A stretch of DNA of 64,000 bases from Platycnemis pennipes (GCA_933228895.1 OW121848.1:82851470-82915469); one strand, 5' to 3'; numbered from the stretch's first letter, positions 13,351 to 26,330 are shown. The notes: a model not told the origin generated them from the sequence alone. Translations and numbers: made by a program.

Positions 13351-14104
13351 TGTAAGAAATTTCCATGACTGAGAGAGAAATGGTGAGCAAAACAAGTGAA
13401 TTGGAAAGGAAATATATCGGGAGAAATATTACGAAAGCAACACTGAAATTCAAAGGTACAATTTATGGGAGAGATGTATTAAAGTCGGAAGAAGACATTA
13501 GTCGAAAGAATAAAAATTCCGTGCGCTGGGAAATCATGCGTATTAACGCTCGAAGGCAACATAGATACGGGACATGCTCGACGAACATGACAACCTCAAA
13601 GAAAAGGTGAACTTTAATTCCTTAAATTTAGCCTTTACTGACAAAAGGAAATGGAATCCATTAATACCCCTTGGCTTTCAAACAATTAAAACATAATGCA
13701 GTTAGAGGATAGGGTATCCAAATAAATGAAACAGTATATCATAATTCTACGGGGGCTTCAAGCTATGGGTTTATAAAACTATTTCTTAACCAAACCTATT
13801 ACTGTCGAAAAAAATTCTTCATAGAATTCAGCAAAATCAAAACTCCCGGTTTATGAGTTTTCATTGTCTCAATACACCAACAAACGGCGTGTAATTGAGA
13901 GGATATCTTGTTAAACTTATAGCAATAGCCCTCAAAAGTAGTCGAGTGGAAAAATACATAGGACCCGTCTCAAAATGGACAGCCAGACCAATAAGGCAAC
14001 ACCAAAGTTTTCAGGAATACAAAAAAAGGGATTTATTTCTAATACAAAATTTGGGAACTGCATGAATATTGAAGTACGCCTTTCAATCAAACGCCCCAGG
14101 AGGG
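13351..14104. other. Non-coding stretch, nothing recognised
   Basis: AT-rich sequence between the purine tract and the MITE at 14105. An 81-codon frame at 13365-13610 (+) shows no domain. Confidence 0.4.
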
Positions 14105-14320
14105 CAGGGCCGTATTTACCATATGGCGTACCAGGCGGCCGCTGGGGGCCTCGCGAGAGAGAAAATGTAAGTATAGTTGTAAGTAACGTGGCACATACTA
14201 GCTGAGTATTGATGGTAACATATTTGTACTCATTATGTATTGCCTAATTATGCAAGGAAACATTGGGGGACTCATTCTAGATTCCGCCGGGGGCCTCAAG
14301 AGGTCATAAATACGTCCCTG
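14105..14320. mobile_element. hAT-like MITE, 216 bp
   Basis: The left end reads CAGGGCCGTATTTA and the right end, read inward on the minus strand, is CAGGGACGTATTTA: 13 of 14 terminal bases are inverted-repeat identical. Just inside each end lies a G/C-rich GGGGGCCTC motif. CAGGG-type termini with GGGGCC-rich subterminal DNA are typical of many animal hAT elements. There is no coding capacity, so this would be a non-autonomous derivative. The expected 8-bp target duplication is not clear: CAGGAGGG on the left against TGGGTGGT on the right, 4 of 8 matching, so the copy may be old. The inverted repeat is seen; the hAT assignment is inferred. Confidence 0.7.
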
Positions 14321-14688
14321 TGGGTGGTAAACTCACGACATGAAGTAGAGGAATGAAGAGTCGATTTTCCAGGCAAGTATTAGGCCTAATTTAATTTCTC
14401 ACATCGTAGCCCCTGATAAGGCAATGAAGCTGTGCGCAGGTTTGTTGGCTTTGTTCCATAATATAAAGATAAATCCCAATATGGACCAGAATCACCAATT
14501 CAGTTAACAAATCCCTTTCCTATCGACCACACAAATATTTATCGCGGAAAACAGAGGGAAACATTTACAAACACAGATTAATAATTTATTTAACTTTTTG
14601 GTTCACTTTTACGACGGGTAATTAGAAGACAATAGCAGCATCTATGTAAGATTTGTTATTTTCCCGGCGTATTAGATGAGTGTATTAG
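14321..14688. other. AT-rich spacer between MITE and hairpin element
   Basis: AT-rich, no coding, no repeat recognised. Confidence 0.45.
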
Positions 14689-14871
14689 AAGTTTCTCGGG
14701 TCTTCCACCGGGTCAAAGGCTCCATCTCTGCCGACGTTTCGGAAAACGACCCGTTTTCCATCCTCAGGGCTGTGATATGACCTTCCTCATATCACACCTT
14801 GAGGATGGAAAAGGAGTTGTTTTTCGAAACTTCGGCGGATCCTTTGACCCGGTGGAAGACCCGAGAAACTT
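14689..14871. mobile_element. Long hairpin element with hammerhead-like arms (183 bp)
   Basis: The element is one long inverted repeat with a 6-base loop (14781-14786). The outer 31 bp of each arm (14689-14719 and 14841-14871) are perfect complements. The inner arms are diverged but alignable. Read outward from the loop, the left arm on the minus strand gives CCTGAGGA, T, GGAAAACG, GGT, CGTTTTCC, GAAAC. This resembles a hammerhead core (CTGANGA, stem II, GAAA) with one extra T. The + strand right arm gives CTTGAGGA...CGAAAC, a weaker version. Similar CTGATGATG...CGAAAC sequences belong to the terminal repeats of Penelope-like elements, which are known to carry hammerhead motifs. No reverse transcriptase is present. 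Ribozyme activity and family are inference; the hairpin is directly visible. Confidence 0.75.
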
Positions 14872-17800
14872 TCACTCAATAGCAGCATCCATTATTCTTT
14901 CATTGCGAGCAATAAAAAAACTAAAAAAGGTTACAAGGGGCATACGTAAGAGGCTTAAAATATACAAAATCCAACCCAATCATTTCCAATAAAAACCAGA
15001 TTAACATTTCTACTAACACGTGAATTGCAACTAGTTGAGAACTGACGATTAATTCATTTTATTTTGGCAGGGAAATTCCGTATAGTTAGTTCGCACAGCC
15101 TGACCTGCAAAATAAATACATTTTAACAGCAATACCTAAAAATACATGATGAAAAGTAGTTTCCCAACGGATTTGGTGGATTATTTTTTTCATTTTAAAA
15201 TTATTACCTACGCGGAGTCAACTTTGATTTTAGAAAAATATTGCTCGTATTTAACGACTAATAATTTCTTCATGAGTTTTTAGTGGACATTAAAACATGA
15301 ATTAAACAAAAATAATCAAAGACAGTAGGTCAAAGAATTCTCAGATCACTATTCAAACAAAGCTAACTGTAAGAAAAAGCAACGGATTTTCGGGATCTGG
15401 GCCTTCGAATATATCTACCCATTTACGATTGACTCGGCCATCTCTCTGCCTCTTCCGCAGTACTTAAAGCAACATTAACTTGATCATACCTTAAAGTGGT
15501 GGAAGAGCATTTCAGATATTACATTAAACAGCACAAGTTGTACAGCTTAATGTACCATGGAATACGTAACACGTGAATCAATGCCTTAGGCCTCACATAC
15601 ATTAAATATAAGTGGACGCTACAACTTCTACAGTTTAATGTAATTCAGCCAAAGTTAATTTGACTGACAAGAAAATAATTACGATCAATACAGAAAGAAT
15701 AACAGTTATACAAAATACCACTGTAACACGAAAAGTGAAAAGTAGCGCGCTAAAATGACACCAATATACTCAAAAGGAAAAAGTTTGTCTCCGAAGAGGG
15801 AACGCGAACACATTGGTCATGAAAAAGAGAAGAACCCGAATAAAGTTGTGAACATCCTTTAATAAATACGTACTATGCACAAGTACGTAACGTCATATCC
15901 AGTGTTCTCTCATCACTGGGATCCCCGAGCGGGAGTAGGGGGAACGAGACGGGGAGTGGAGTGAGAACTGCAGCCCTCAAAACACAGACGGGCTCATGGG
16001 GAGATCTACGGAGAGAGCCACCTCGCATCCTATTGCCGACGGGAATAATTAATGCCTCTACGACGACTAAAGAGTTAAACGCCTCCATGCTCTCCTCTCT
16101 ATCTATCCGCAATCTCTTTAAAAAGCACGCGCCGTCAGCAGAGAAGAGGGAGGAAAACGGAAAGGGCTGGTGAAACCAAAACGGGACTTAGCTCTGGAAA
16201 CAAAATAAGACACGACCCCAAAAGAAAAATACAAGGTGAAAGAGATTTGCGAATGCCTACACTAGAATTTCATAAAATCCTCGCCTAGCCCAGAATAACA
16301 AAAAGGAAAACAAAGGAAAAAAATCGCTTTCTCACGCTATAGGGAGAAGTTCAGTGCCGATTGAGGTGCGGCAAGTGGGGAATACACGGGGAGTTGCAGT
16401 CATTTCGGTTCGCAGCGGTAGAATCTGTAAGTATGTAATATCTGCCAGTGAAGTGACAGAGGAGGCTATGGACGGTACGTGTTACGGAAAGGGGAAAAGA
16501 TAAATCAGAGGAAAAGCGGGGAACGAATATCATGAAAAGGTGAGCACGAGGGTGTATTGCTGAAGAATAAAGTTTTTTACTCCTGCTTGACGGAGCGAAG
16601 AAAAAAAACACTTTGCTAAACAAGTCTTTTCATAAAAAAAACTCTTTTAAAACTCTTTTAATAGTTTTTAGCCCAGAATGAGAACATAAAATTCTGAATG
16701 CAACTGTAATGGTGGTTAAATGACTTCAATGTTCTTAATGCCGGCAGAGAAGGCGACCGGTGCTAAGAGTTGTGCAAAATCATAGCCACATCATTTAATA
16801 CTAAGCACGACGCGGTACTCGGCACAGCTGAAATTTAACGGAAGTAAAATTAAAGCTCGGGGTTCCTAATACATTCGAGATAGTTAGCAAACAACGGAGT
16901 CATAGGTAAGTATGTACTTCTAAATTATATCCCTCCGGACGCAAATTGAGGTAGCAAGGTTCTCACATGGGCCACATTTAGCCACGAAAAAATACAAAAT
17001 AAGGTGAAGAGACGGATTATGCAGTTCGGTTGATTTTAGCGCGGGAATACGGATAAAGATGTTACCTAAATTTGGGCATAGTACCCTGCGATCAGCATTC
17101 GATCGATGCACTGGTCGAGATTTGATGCATAGGAGATTCAAAGGTACTTCTAAGTCATTTGAAAATGAAATTACAAGAACATCAAACACCAACACGAAAA
17201 TATGACTAGGCTATCACAGCTTTGAGTAAATATCTGGAGGATCTCTAAGAACGCATCTTTCAGCATGTCAAACATATTCACTTCAGCAATGGAACTTCCA
17301 AAATATTTACCAAGCAACAAACGAACAGATGTGGAAACTACTCGCGTTTTCACTTCATTCTGTCCGAAGCGTTAATAGTACTGGAGCATGGAAAAGCAAA
17401 CAGAGCATAGTTTTAAAAACAATGAGAAATTTCTGTTTCCGTGACTATAAAAATTCTAATATTATTTCGGCGTTGATTGGTACCACACATATTTAATCTA
17501 CGGCGAAAGGATAGGGGCTTAAAAATAACTTCTATGAAATCACATCGGAGCGGAGGTATTGGAGGAATGATTTTAGTTTTCGTATGGACTCGGGATATTA
17601 TCAAAATTGTGTTTATACAGCACCTCCAATTACAGAAGAAACAATTTCGAACAGCAAACAACAAGAAGGACTGTTCCTTCTCGAACCAATTACGCTAAGA
17701 ACACATGGCTGACACCAGGAGCAGAGGACGAAAACACGGGGAAATTTCTATGAGAAATCGATGAGCCGCATTAAGGGGAATGGAAGACTCGAGCACGAAT

Positions 17801-18000
17801 GTAGGCGGCAGTAAGAATTTTACTTCGCCAAACAGAAAAAAGTCGAGCTGAATTTGTTCGAGTTCAAGGAAATTTTTAGAGAAGAACCGAACGAGACCAT
17901 TCCGATTGAGGAAATTGAAGATCCAATTTTGATGAAGTCTCCGCAGGTACCTACGGTTACGTAGCGTTAATATTCAGGATGAGGGAAGACGGCGTCGTGA
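14872..18000. other. Non-coding stretch, mostly AT-rich
   Basis: About 3.1 kb. 15870-16170 is richer in GC and CpG. Frames at 15873-16112 (-) and 15961-16173 (+) overlap on opposite strands and match nothing I know. No transposon ends or RNA genes recognised. Confidence 0.4.
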
Positions 18001-20530
18001 ATACTTTAGAATCTTCCCGGAGGGCTAGATCTGTGGAAGGGGGAGGTGGCAGGTAAGTATGGAGGAGGAGGATGGCAACCAGAGGAAAGGAAGGAATAGG
18101 GTGAGGGAAAGGACGGAATGGGAGGGGGGACATCTCACAAGAGAAACGACGAAAGGATCCAATGGGAAATCTTTGAATAGGTCCATATGTTGAAGTAAAC
18201 ACACATCAATAGATTGTGAGAATATTGACTCCTAGAGTATTTTTTTTCAAAAATTCAGGGAGAGATGAGGAAAAGGATGATGAAATGATCGCTACGTGTT
18301 ACACGAAATACCGTAGTCAAGTGAGAACCAATTCATCTTCGTGGACGATGGCGACTGCCCATCTCGCCCAAAGTGCACTCCAATATTCAATCGAGGAAAT
18401 GAAACTCGAGCCCGCCGGAAATGCAGTCGGAGCTGGCGGACCGTGCCTTGGCTCACTTTGAAAAGTGGACCGATAACTTACGGAGAGAAATGCACTAGCA
18501 CCAATGCAAAGAGAATCCCAACGGGCGATTATAACATTATTAAAACCATCTATATGGCGCTAGGAAATATTTCTGCGATTATTTGGCACTTTTCAGTACT
18601 GATATTATGCCAGAGAAGGCGGTCAAACAACTATGATCTGCAACCACATGAAATTACTAATAGATAAATTGCAACCGTATTTTTCCACACCCAAGGTAAC
18701 ACTTCATTAAATACGATTGGTAATAGGAAAAATTAACATGACACCAAAATATTAATCACAATGATGGAATATCGAGGTAATGTAGCAAAATAGAAGAAAA
18801 GTGGTAAGATATGAAACAAAAATGATAAGAGAAAGTTTCCACGCAGCAGACCTGAAAGAGATACAGTGGAAGGGCAGACCTGGAGTTGTGAATAAGGAGT
18901 ACATAGGTAATGACCAGTGATAGAGGAGGGAATCAGCATAGAGCAGAACAGTAGGAGGTAAAAGACAGAATACAATAAGGGACGATCAAGAAATTTTGAA
19001 TTACTTAGCCAAAATATCGTTTTGCACGGCGGCGAGAGGAAATACGGTAGAAGAAGCATATCGAGGGGTACAAATACCTTAACAAGTTTATGAGCTACAT
19101 TATGTCAAATATTTTCGGGCACTGGAAAGTGTTCATCGAAGCAGCGGAGGTATAGATGAGGTTAGGAAATATCAGCTAGCACGAAGAAATGAAGATTAAG
19201 GGAAAGGAGTCGAGTTATACAACAGGTCAGATTTGTAAATATTAAGGGTAGAGCACAATCAGGGACAAAGTTACTCATACAAAAATAGCAAAATATTTGA
19301 CTAAACACATATTAAGAATAGCTTCACCAATGCACACTATTTCCAGGGCCCGAAGAAGGCTTTAGTTAACAACTAAACTTAAAAGTAACAGGTGGGTAAC
19401 TATAACTACTATAACTATAACGGGTAACTATAACTACAGTGGATTACAAAAGTAGGGAGGGTTAGGAAACGAAATACGAAAGCTTTACTTAAAGTAAAAG
19501 GGAAGGAACCCCATGAGTAAGTAGACGAAATTTGGAGGGAGTGGATGAGAAAATCAGATCTACTGAAGAAATTCGGGAGGATCCGAAGATAGGAATAACA
19601 GAAGATGCAAATTTTAAGAACAAAAATTGGAGGATGTAAGGAGAAAGGCATAGATTGCAGAGAAATTTATTACTAAGACAGAGAAAAAAGAAGAAATTAT
19701 ATACTGAAGTAAAAGTATGAACACGGAATTGAACAATTAACCTTAGGGGTGGACTTCTTGGGAAGGGGAAGCGTTGTGAAACAGACAAAGCGACAGAAGG
19801 GAAAAGAGTTTCAGTGGGAGAAATGGGTGCGCTACACGCGAGGAGAAAATGTTATCAGCAATAAGAAAGAGAAAACGTTACCATCAATTGGAGAAAAGAC
19901 AGGGAAATATTACCTACTGGAAGAAAAAGACATTCAGAGTACGTGGTAGACATAATAAAGGCAGAATAATACGTTTAAGGGCTCTCAGATAGAAAACACA
20001 AGTGTGGAAGCTTACTGGAGAAAGAATGCGGCGTAGACAAAGCTAACCTCAAAAAGCCTAGGAATGGTAGATTGTGAGTTAGAAGAATGGATGGAGTAAG
20101 CGAAGGCGGCTTAGGTGTATGACACAATAAAAAAATGAAGAACCAAACAGGAAACAATACAAGATGAAGATTCTGGGAACCTATTCTTAAGAGCCTGCGG
20201 AAGGGCCGGAGGAATTAGTAGAAACTCTACCGGAAAAGATAAAAAAATCGATTGAAGACAATACGCTTCATTTGTTAACTCGCGGGAAAGACCGTAGTAA
20301 GTATTACCAAATGAGGCCGGGGAAGATAAAATAAAATAAGTATACACGAAAATGAAGGCGGGTAAAAATGACAGTGGTACAGTTTCGTGATTTTTGTCCA
20401 TACGAAATCAACGTTCGGAACAAAAATGAGAGGAGTGCTAAAAGTTGTTGAGAATTTCACATAGAATAAATTAAAGTAAGAGGTACGCCGAGATGATGTG
20501 AGAAAAAGGAGAAGGGAAAGAACGCCATAC
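18001..20530 (+). repeat. Purine-rich region with local tandem repeats
   Basis: The + strand is A/G-rich for most of this 2.5 kb, with long stretches of GGAGAAAG type. At 19394-19437 GGTAACTATAACTAC occurs twice around a TATAACTATAAC spacer, a small tandem repeat. Minus-strand frames (18733-19059, 19489-19788, 20111-20401) are Phe/Leu/Ser/Pro-rich pyrimidine-strand artefacts. No gene supported. Confidence 0.45.
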
Positions 20531-20667
20531 GTTCTCAGTGATCACGTGACCGCCGCCATTTTGTGCCTGAGACAATAGACTGACCATAGAATAGTGATTT
20601 ACAAAGCATGACAATGACACTGACAGCTGGCACAAAATGGTCACCTGTCAGTTTGATGAGAATACCT
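20531..20667. repeat. Imperfect inverted repeat, possible MITE
   Basis: CCATTTTGTGCC (20556-20567) and its exact complement GGCACAAAATGG (20629-20640) are 12-bp arms. The pairing continues imperfectly outward: left TTCTCAGTGATCACGTGAC aligns with the complement of right GTCACCTGTCAGTTTGATGAGAA. The left arm has a CGCCG insertion. The interior has no coding. A short non-autonomous DNA element is possible, but I see no clear target duplication. Confidence 0.4.
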
Positions 20668-23600
20668 AGGTAATACTATAGGTTCTCTACTGCTACTGCT
20701 TTCTAGTGTTGTTCTACGGAATTTAAAATATATGGCTTAACGTCTAAGAAAACAATTTCCCTGCGAGACCCTGACGTTTCACCAGCGATCGAATGGTATG
20801 AAAAAATAGCTACAAAAACCTAATGACAGGTCCTCTAAAGATTATTTTTTGTCTTTTTCGGTACAGAGTTCAAGACGTTTTCTACTGAATCCTCCGGCCC
20901 TTCCGTAGGCTCCATGAATATCAGACACTACGGCAGTAAAATGATGGAGATGAAAATAAAATAGCGAGATAAATTATTGAAGTTGAGATGTTTCTCCATA
21001 GACGATTCGAGCATAAAAGCGTGAAATTTAATATGAAAACCAGGGAGTGTGTAAATTAATATAGTATCCCTGATGAAAACACTGCTTGATGACGCTTACC
21101 AGCATGGATTATAAAACATAACATGGAGTGAAATTCAAATTATAATAGAGCCTAGGGATGTGAAAGAAATTTTAACTCTTCTATTTCCACATATAGCTTA
21201 AATTTTTCCGGTCCCGGTTTCTTTACGACGCATCACAACAAGATGATATTATATGTAGAAATAGTAGCGTCAAAATGTCTTCAAATCAATTTCTGCAAAC
21301 CTCTCAAGGATGAATAATTACCACGAAGTTCAACCTGCTACCGTTTCGTATAAAAGAGCCATTCAAAGCACAGGGTAGAATGGTTCTTATCACTGGGCTG
21401 CAAAATTCGAGGGCTAAATAGTTACTGTTAAATGCATTAGCTTGGAGAAAAGGAAGAAATTGGTAAGATGAAAGGCCGGGGCGGTAGAGAATATAAAAGA
21501 GAAAAGGCGTGTAGGGAAGCGCAGATAAAGAGAGAGAACTTTAAAATGAGCGAGAGGAGAGTTTGACGAGGGAAGTCGGTGTACGACGGGCTCAGATTCC
21601 TTGTGAAGGGGTCACGACGGCACTTTAAAACTTCTCTAATGCGATCGCTCTTGGGGCCGCAGGAGGAGGGATCGAGGGACAGGGACTAAATGAAAACAAA
21701 TGATCCAGACGTCTAGATTTCTACATTCTCGGGAATAAAAAAGGGAGAAAAAATATAAGACAAAACAGCGAGCTGTAGGAGGAAGGAAAGGCGAGAAAAA
21801 GAAACAGACGGGAGGTGAAACTTAGCGATATAAATCTGCCGCGCGGCCATTAAAAATACATTGCCTGGGAAAGATAGTTCCTCCCAAGAGGAGAGACGGG
21901 AGAGCGGGGTGTGGCACAAAACGGCCTCAGGGATGCGGCGGATTGCGGGAGGATTCCGAGGTCGAGGGCACCCGACTAGAAGGAGAAGGAAGCGGGTGCC
22001 AAGGGACCGGGGTCAAAGAGATGCAAGGCCGGCGAGAGGCAGGGAAGTGGTGGGAAAAGAAAAACGAAGACGGAACCGGTGAGGGAGATGCAGACGCACA
22101 CAGATCGTAATGGAATTGAGATATACACGCCAAACGGAGAAATTTTATGCATTTTTCATTGACAATGAGACGCTTTCAAATGTGTCAACAATGTCAATAA
22201 CATCGGATTATTAACTCAACAACAAAACCATGACGCACAGATTATGGCATGAATAAATAAAATCTTAATTTTAATGAATGAGAAATGCAGTGTCAATTTT
22301 AACAGATATGAAACGGCATAAGTTAAAGGTCACAACTGAGAAAAAATTGTGCGGAGACAGAAGAGAGTGCAATACAAAAATAAATCGCCTTTGTTACTCT
22401 CATTAGTACCATACTAACAAAAATACTAAACCACAATAAACAATACACACATCATATGACAAAGAAAATACCGGAAATAGGGGATGAAAAATATTGAGAA
22501 TCAGAGCAGAAATCCTTCTGATAAGGGAAATAAAAACACATTCCGAGGATATTACTCACAAGTTATGGAAGAGTATGGATGTAAAAATGTGGCCGAAGGG
22601 GGAAAGCAGAAAAGGACAAAGTAAACACAAACACACAGAAATGATTAGGAAATGCGTAATTGAGGTATGAAATGCACAGAACATAAAACGAAAAACCGTG
22701 TTTGGAGAGCCAAATTTTGTAGCCTTAAGTTTAATTAACTGAGTACATAAAGTCAGATTTTATTTAGGAACATTAAAAAGGTAGCCCTATCAGATACACA
22801 CGTTTAATATTCGATGTTTGGACTAGGAAAATATGAGTAATGAGGGCATTCCAGCTTTACAATACGGAACGTTAATTAGTACGACGCCAATAATCACACA
22901 CAAAGTGAAATAGCTGTTGCGTAAGATAGATCGCTATTAACTGACAATATAAATAATGAAGAAAGTACGTACATGAGTTAACCCCGAGATTATTTTAAAA
23001 TTTGGTTAATCTCATTCTGTAATATGAAAATAAAATAAATAGAATTAATCCGGTTCAACCAAAGTTCATTTTTTAAGTAGGAAGCGGAAAAAAGGCTTCA
23101 AAAAGTCACCAGATATTGATACTGAATAAACTTTGATTGAAACAAGCGGTGAAGGGATAATAAAACTGATACAAAGCTCAGGTATAAAGCTAAGTCAAAA
23201 TATCCGAAATTACAACAATATTAACAACATTTTCAACTTATACTTTCATTCTCAAAGATGTTAGAGTGTAATGCAATAGAAAGGAGGAAGCATCAAATAT
23301 TAATGAACGCGGACGATATTGTTGGAGTAAAAAGGGAACCTGGAAAAATGCTTAGAATGAGCAGTCCTACTTAGCATCGGTCCATTAATGCGACATTATT
23401 TTCAGATTAAACAGCACTACAAAATCAAAGGCCCATTCACACACAAAGAAAACTAGGCACTGTTAAATCCACCCTTCGAAGCAAAAAACTATGGATGAAC
23501 GAGCGAAAGAATTGACCGCATGGAAAATAGGTAGAGTTGTATTTCCCTCCAAATAGCTTATGGTTATGGATACTGTATATTATTTCGCACACTGTCTCGC

Positions 23601-24506
23601 TGAAAAGAGCTTTAATTAGGACCCCAACCAGATGGAATCACGCAAGCGGATCCCAGAAATTACGATGCACCGCACGCTTCGCGAAACCCATAGGCTGTTA
23701 TAGTTGAGTGGACGTCAACAACTCCCACCCACGGCACTGTGGAAGGATTTGGGGTTATTTTTAAGAGCCAAAAGAGACTTAGCAAAAACAGAACACACCG
23801 GGCAGGATGGTCAAAGAGAAAGGGGTGGCTCGCGGGGTCGAAGAGAACGGGCCCCTGCCGGAGACATAATGGGGGAAGATTTATTCGCACAGCATGGAGT
23901 AGTGCGAGGAGGAGAAGATTTTACAGGAAGGCTACGAGGGTGTAATTAAGGATTAATTTCTTGATAAATATAGACGAAGGATTATTTTCCTAGCATTAAG
24001 GTCATCATTGTCGGCGAACATGCGGAACAAACGGAAACTAACAGTGACTAACTAACAGTTTCCGTTTGACTGGCTCAGTACGAATGAGAAGAAAAATGAG
24101 CGCAAAGGAAAAAAAATATACCTGTGCGCATAGATAAGTATGACTAACGGTGTAGTTTCAGCTTTAATAATCCCTCTTTTGCGTTGGCAAATTCTGCAAC
24201 AAAACGCCATTAAAAGGCAAGTTTCAGATGTTAAAGGTACAAGATGCTGGAGTTATATTTAAATACTTCAATTACTTAGCAATAAGCCACATTTAATGTA
24301 AAGAAACACAATATGCCCAAAAACATTAAACTCGAGCAACCCACCAATAACCAATATATAATATTCACCAACCAGAGCCTACAAGCAAGTATCGAAATGG
24401 TATTAAAAATTAATAGATAATTAAAATACGGCCCATGTGCAACGATTCCAATTCTGCTAACACGTACGCTGATTAGTGAGATTGGCCGGATTCAGGTAAG
24501 ATAGTT
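20668..24506. other. Non-coding stretch with one G/A-rich patch and a short hairpin
   Basis: AT-rich for most of its length. 21470-22080 is purine- and GC-rich (71 to 73-codon frames on both strands, no motif). 24029-24039 and 24057-24067 form an exact 11-bp hairpin, AAACGGAAACT against AGTTTCCGTTT, with a 17-base loop. No gene recognised. Confidence 0.4.
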
Positions 24507-24527
24507 GGGGGGGGGGGGGGGGGGGGG
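24507..24527 (+). repeat. Homopolymer of 21 G
   Basis: Twenty-one consecutive G residues between ATAGTT and AATAAAAATT. Such runs are G-quadruplex-capable, highly length-variable and error-prone in sequencing, so the count may not be exact. A GC- and purine-rich block begins about 75 bases downstream. Confidence 0.97.
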
Positions 24528-24589
24528 AATAAAAATTAAAGGATCCTATTCCACCAGAACAATTAGATAACACTCGGGGCGAAGAAACA

Positions 24590-25300
24590 ACCCTTTTTCT
24601 TTCCCGGGGGAGAGGTGGGAGAAGGAAGACGGCTGTTTTTTTCCCTACAGCAATTATTCACGCGGTATCCACCTGATGGCTGGTAGTTCCTCAACGTCAA
24701 ACCCCCTTACTCCCTTTATTCCTCAAACGGAAACTTTTCACTCATTTTCCATCTCACCTCGATTCTTTTACTCTTTTATTAGACCTGGGGCTGTGTCCTC
24801 TCACGCCCCACCCACCCTCTCCCCCCGGCGTGGCCACCATCGACTTGGCTCTAACGCAAGTTCGCAAATTCGGAGAGGGAGAGTGAGAACACGAAGGAAA
24901 GGGGCAGAGACGGTGGGGTTAGTGGGAAATAAAGGGAGGAGGGTAGTACTTTGTGAACTGGAAGGCTGGTTTGCGGGAAAGGGAGGGGAAGATGAGGGCA
25001 TTAACGGAAGGGGGGACGGGGAGGGTAACAGGGTGGAGTTAATAATTTGTTCGCTCCAAAAGAGAGAAGCTGAGAAGATGAGACCGGGCTAAGTAGGTAG
25101 TTTTCGGGGATGGGAGTCGTGAGGAAGGGGGATCAGGGTTCGGAGGCGAGAAAAAGAAGCTCTGCGGGCGAAATCATTCAGGGATGCTGCGACTTTCCAG
25201 ATTATTCTGAAAGAAGCAAGTTGCCGTAGCGAAAAAAAAGGAGTGAGGGAGTGCATGGGGCACGAGAGAAGACTGCGGGAAGTTCACACAATGCAGAATT
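24590..25300. repeat. Strand-asymmetric GC-rich block
   Basis: 24690-24830 is pyrimidine-rich on the + strand. 24870-25260 then switches to G/A-rich. A 138-codon frame at 24676-25092 (+) spans the switch; its peptide goes from Ser/Pro/Phe-rich to Arg/Gly/Glu-rich with no domain. I regard it as compositional. Confidence 0.4.
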
Positions 25301-26330
25301 CGGCGGTGCCAATAAAATTTCCTACAGCTCAGGAGGATGAGGCAAAGGAGAGGTAGGCAAACTATATCACCCTAAAATTTAAGAAAGAATATATACGAGC
25401 ACGAGCATTTCAGCGATTGTGATTGTTTCCCAGCGAAGTTTTTGCTGAAACTAGCGAAGATGAATCACGCTAGCCATCAGTTACAAGGTCACGGTCAAAA
25501 ATGTACCAAAAATCAAAAATGTGAGACTTATTTCATTTGAATTGCACATTAGGAAACACACGCGCGAAGGACATCGACTGCATTTATTGATAAAATAAAC
25601 TCCTATACAATGTATAGGAGAAATAAAGCGGCATTGGTAACTGGCTGCAACGGCAATAGAACCCATTATCTATTATCTTCATTGCATTTAGTCTTATTTC
25701 TTTCATTCATTCCACACGAACTAATTATAGGACCCAAGTTGATGAAAAAAGGCAAAAATTCGCTTCTTAGCTTCGGAGATTGTTGTTTTAAAGAATTATT
25801 TTTTTATGACCATCAATTCATTTCTTAAAAAGAGAAACTTCAAAAGAACTCACACTTCAGAATACCATCGCAAATCCCTTGGCATCCGCAACCCACATGA
25901 ATACTGGCAGCCACTCACGGCATATCACTTCGAAGTAGCCCCATAAGTGGCTGCCCAAGATCACTTTACAAGATGAAAGCCTCCATACCACAACCACTAA
26001 GCCATCAAGTTCAAACAAGTTATCAAAGGATTTTTTGAGTAGTCGAGCCTAATAGAACTTCGTCACTTAACCACCAGGGAAGCGGGAAGCCATCTTTTAA
26101 CTTATAACTCGTATGCTCGCTAATGAAAAACCTCGGGACATCAATATCAGGCGCAGACAAAAAAGAATTATCGCATCCCAAACACAACTCGGCTAGAGTA
26201 GTGGAAAAGTTTACCCTATTTGCATTTCACACAGACCGCGCACTTCGTGGGACCCAACGCGTGAAAATTTGTTTCCGAGGAGAAAATGCAAATGAGATAG
26301 CGAGCGAAAGCGATTAAGGCCTCCGGAGCA
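25301..26330. other. AT-rich non-coding stretch
   Basis: No recognised gene or element. Frames at 25610-25828 and 26123-26317 (+) lack motifs. Confidence 0.4.

Noticed and set aside
12623..13395. 158- and 143-codon minus-strand frames
   Set aside because: Low-complexity peptides of the pyrimidine-rich strand.
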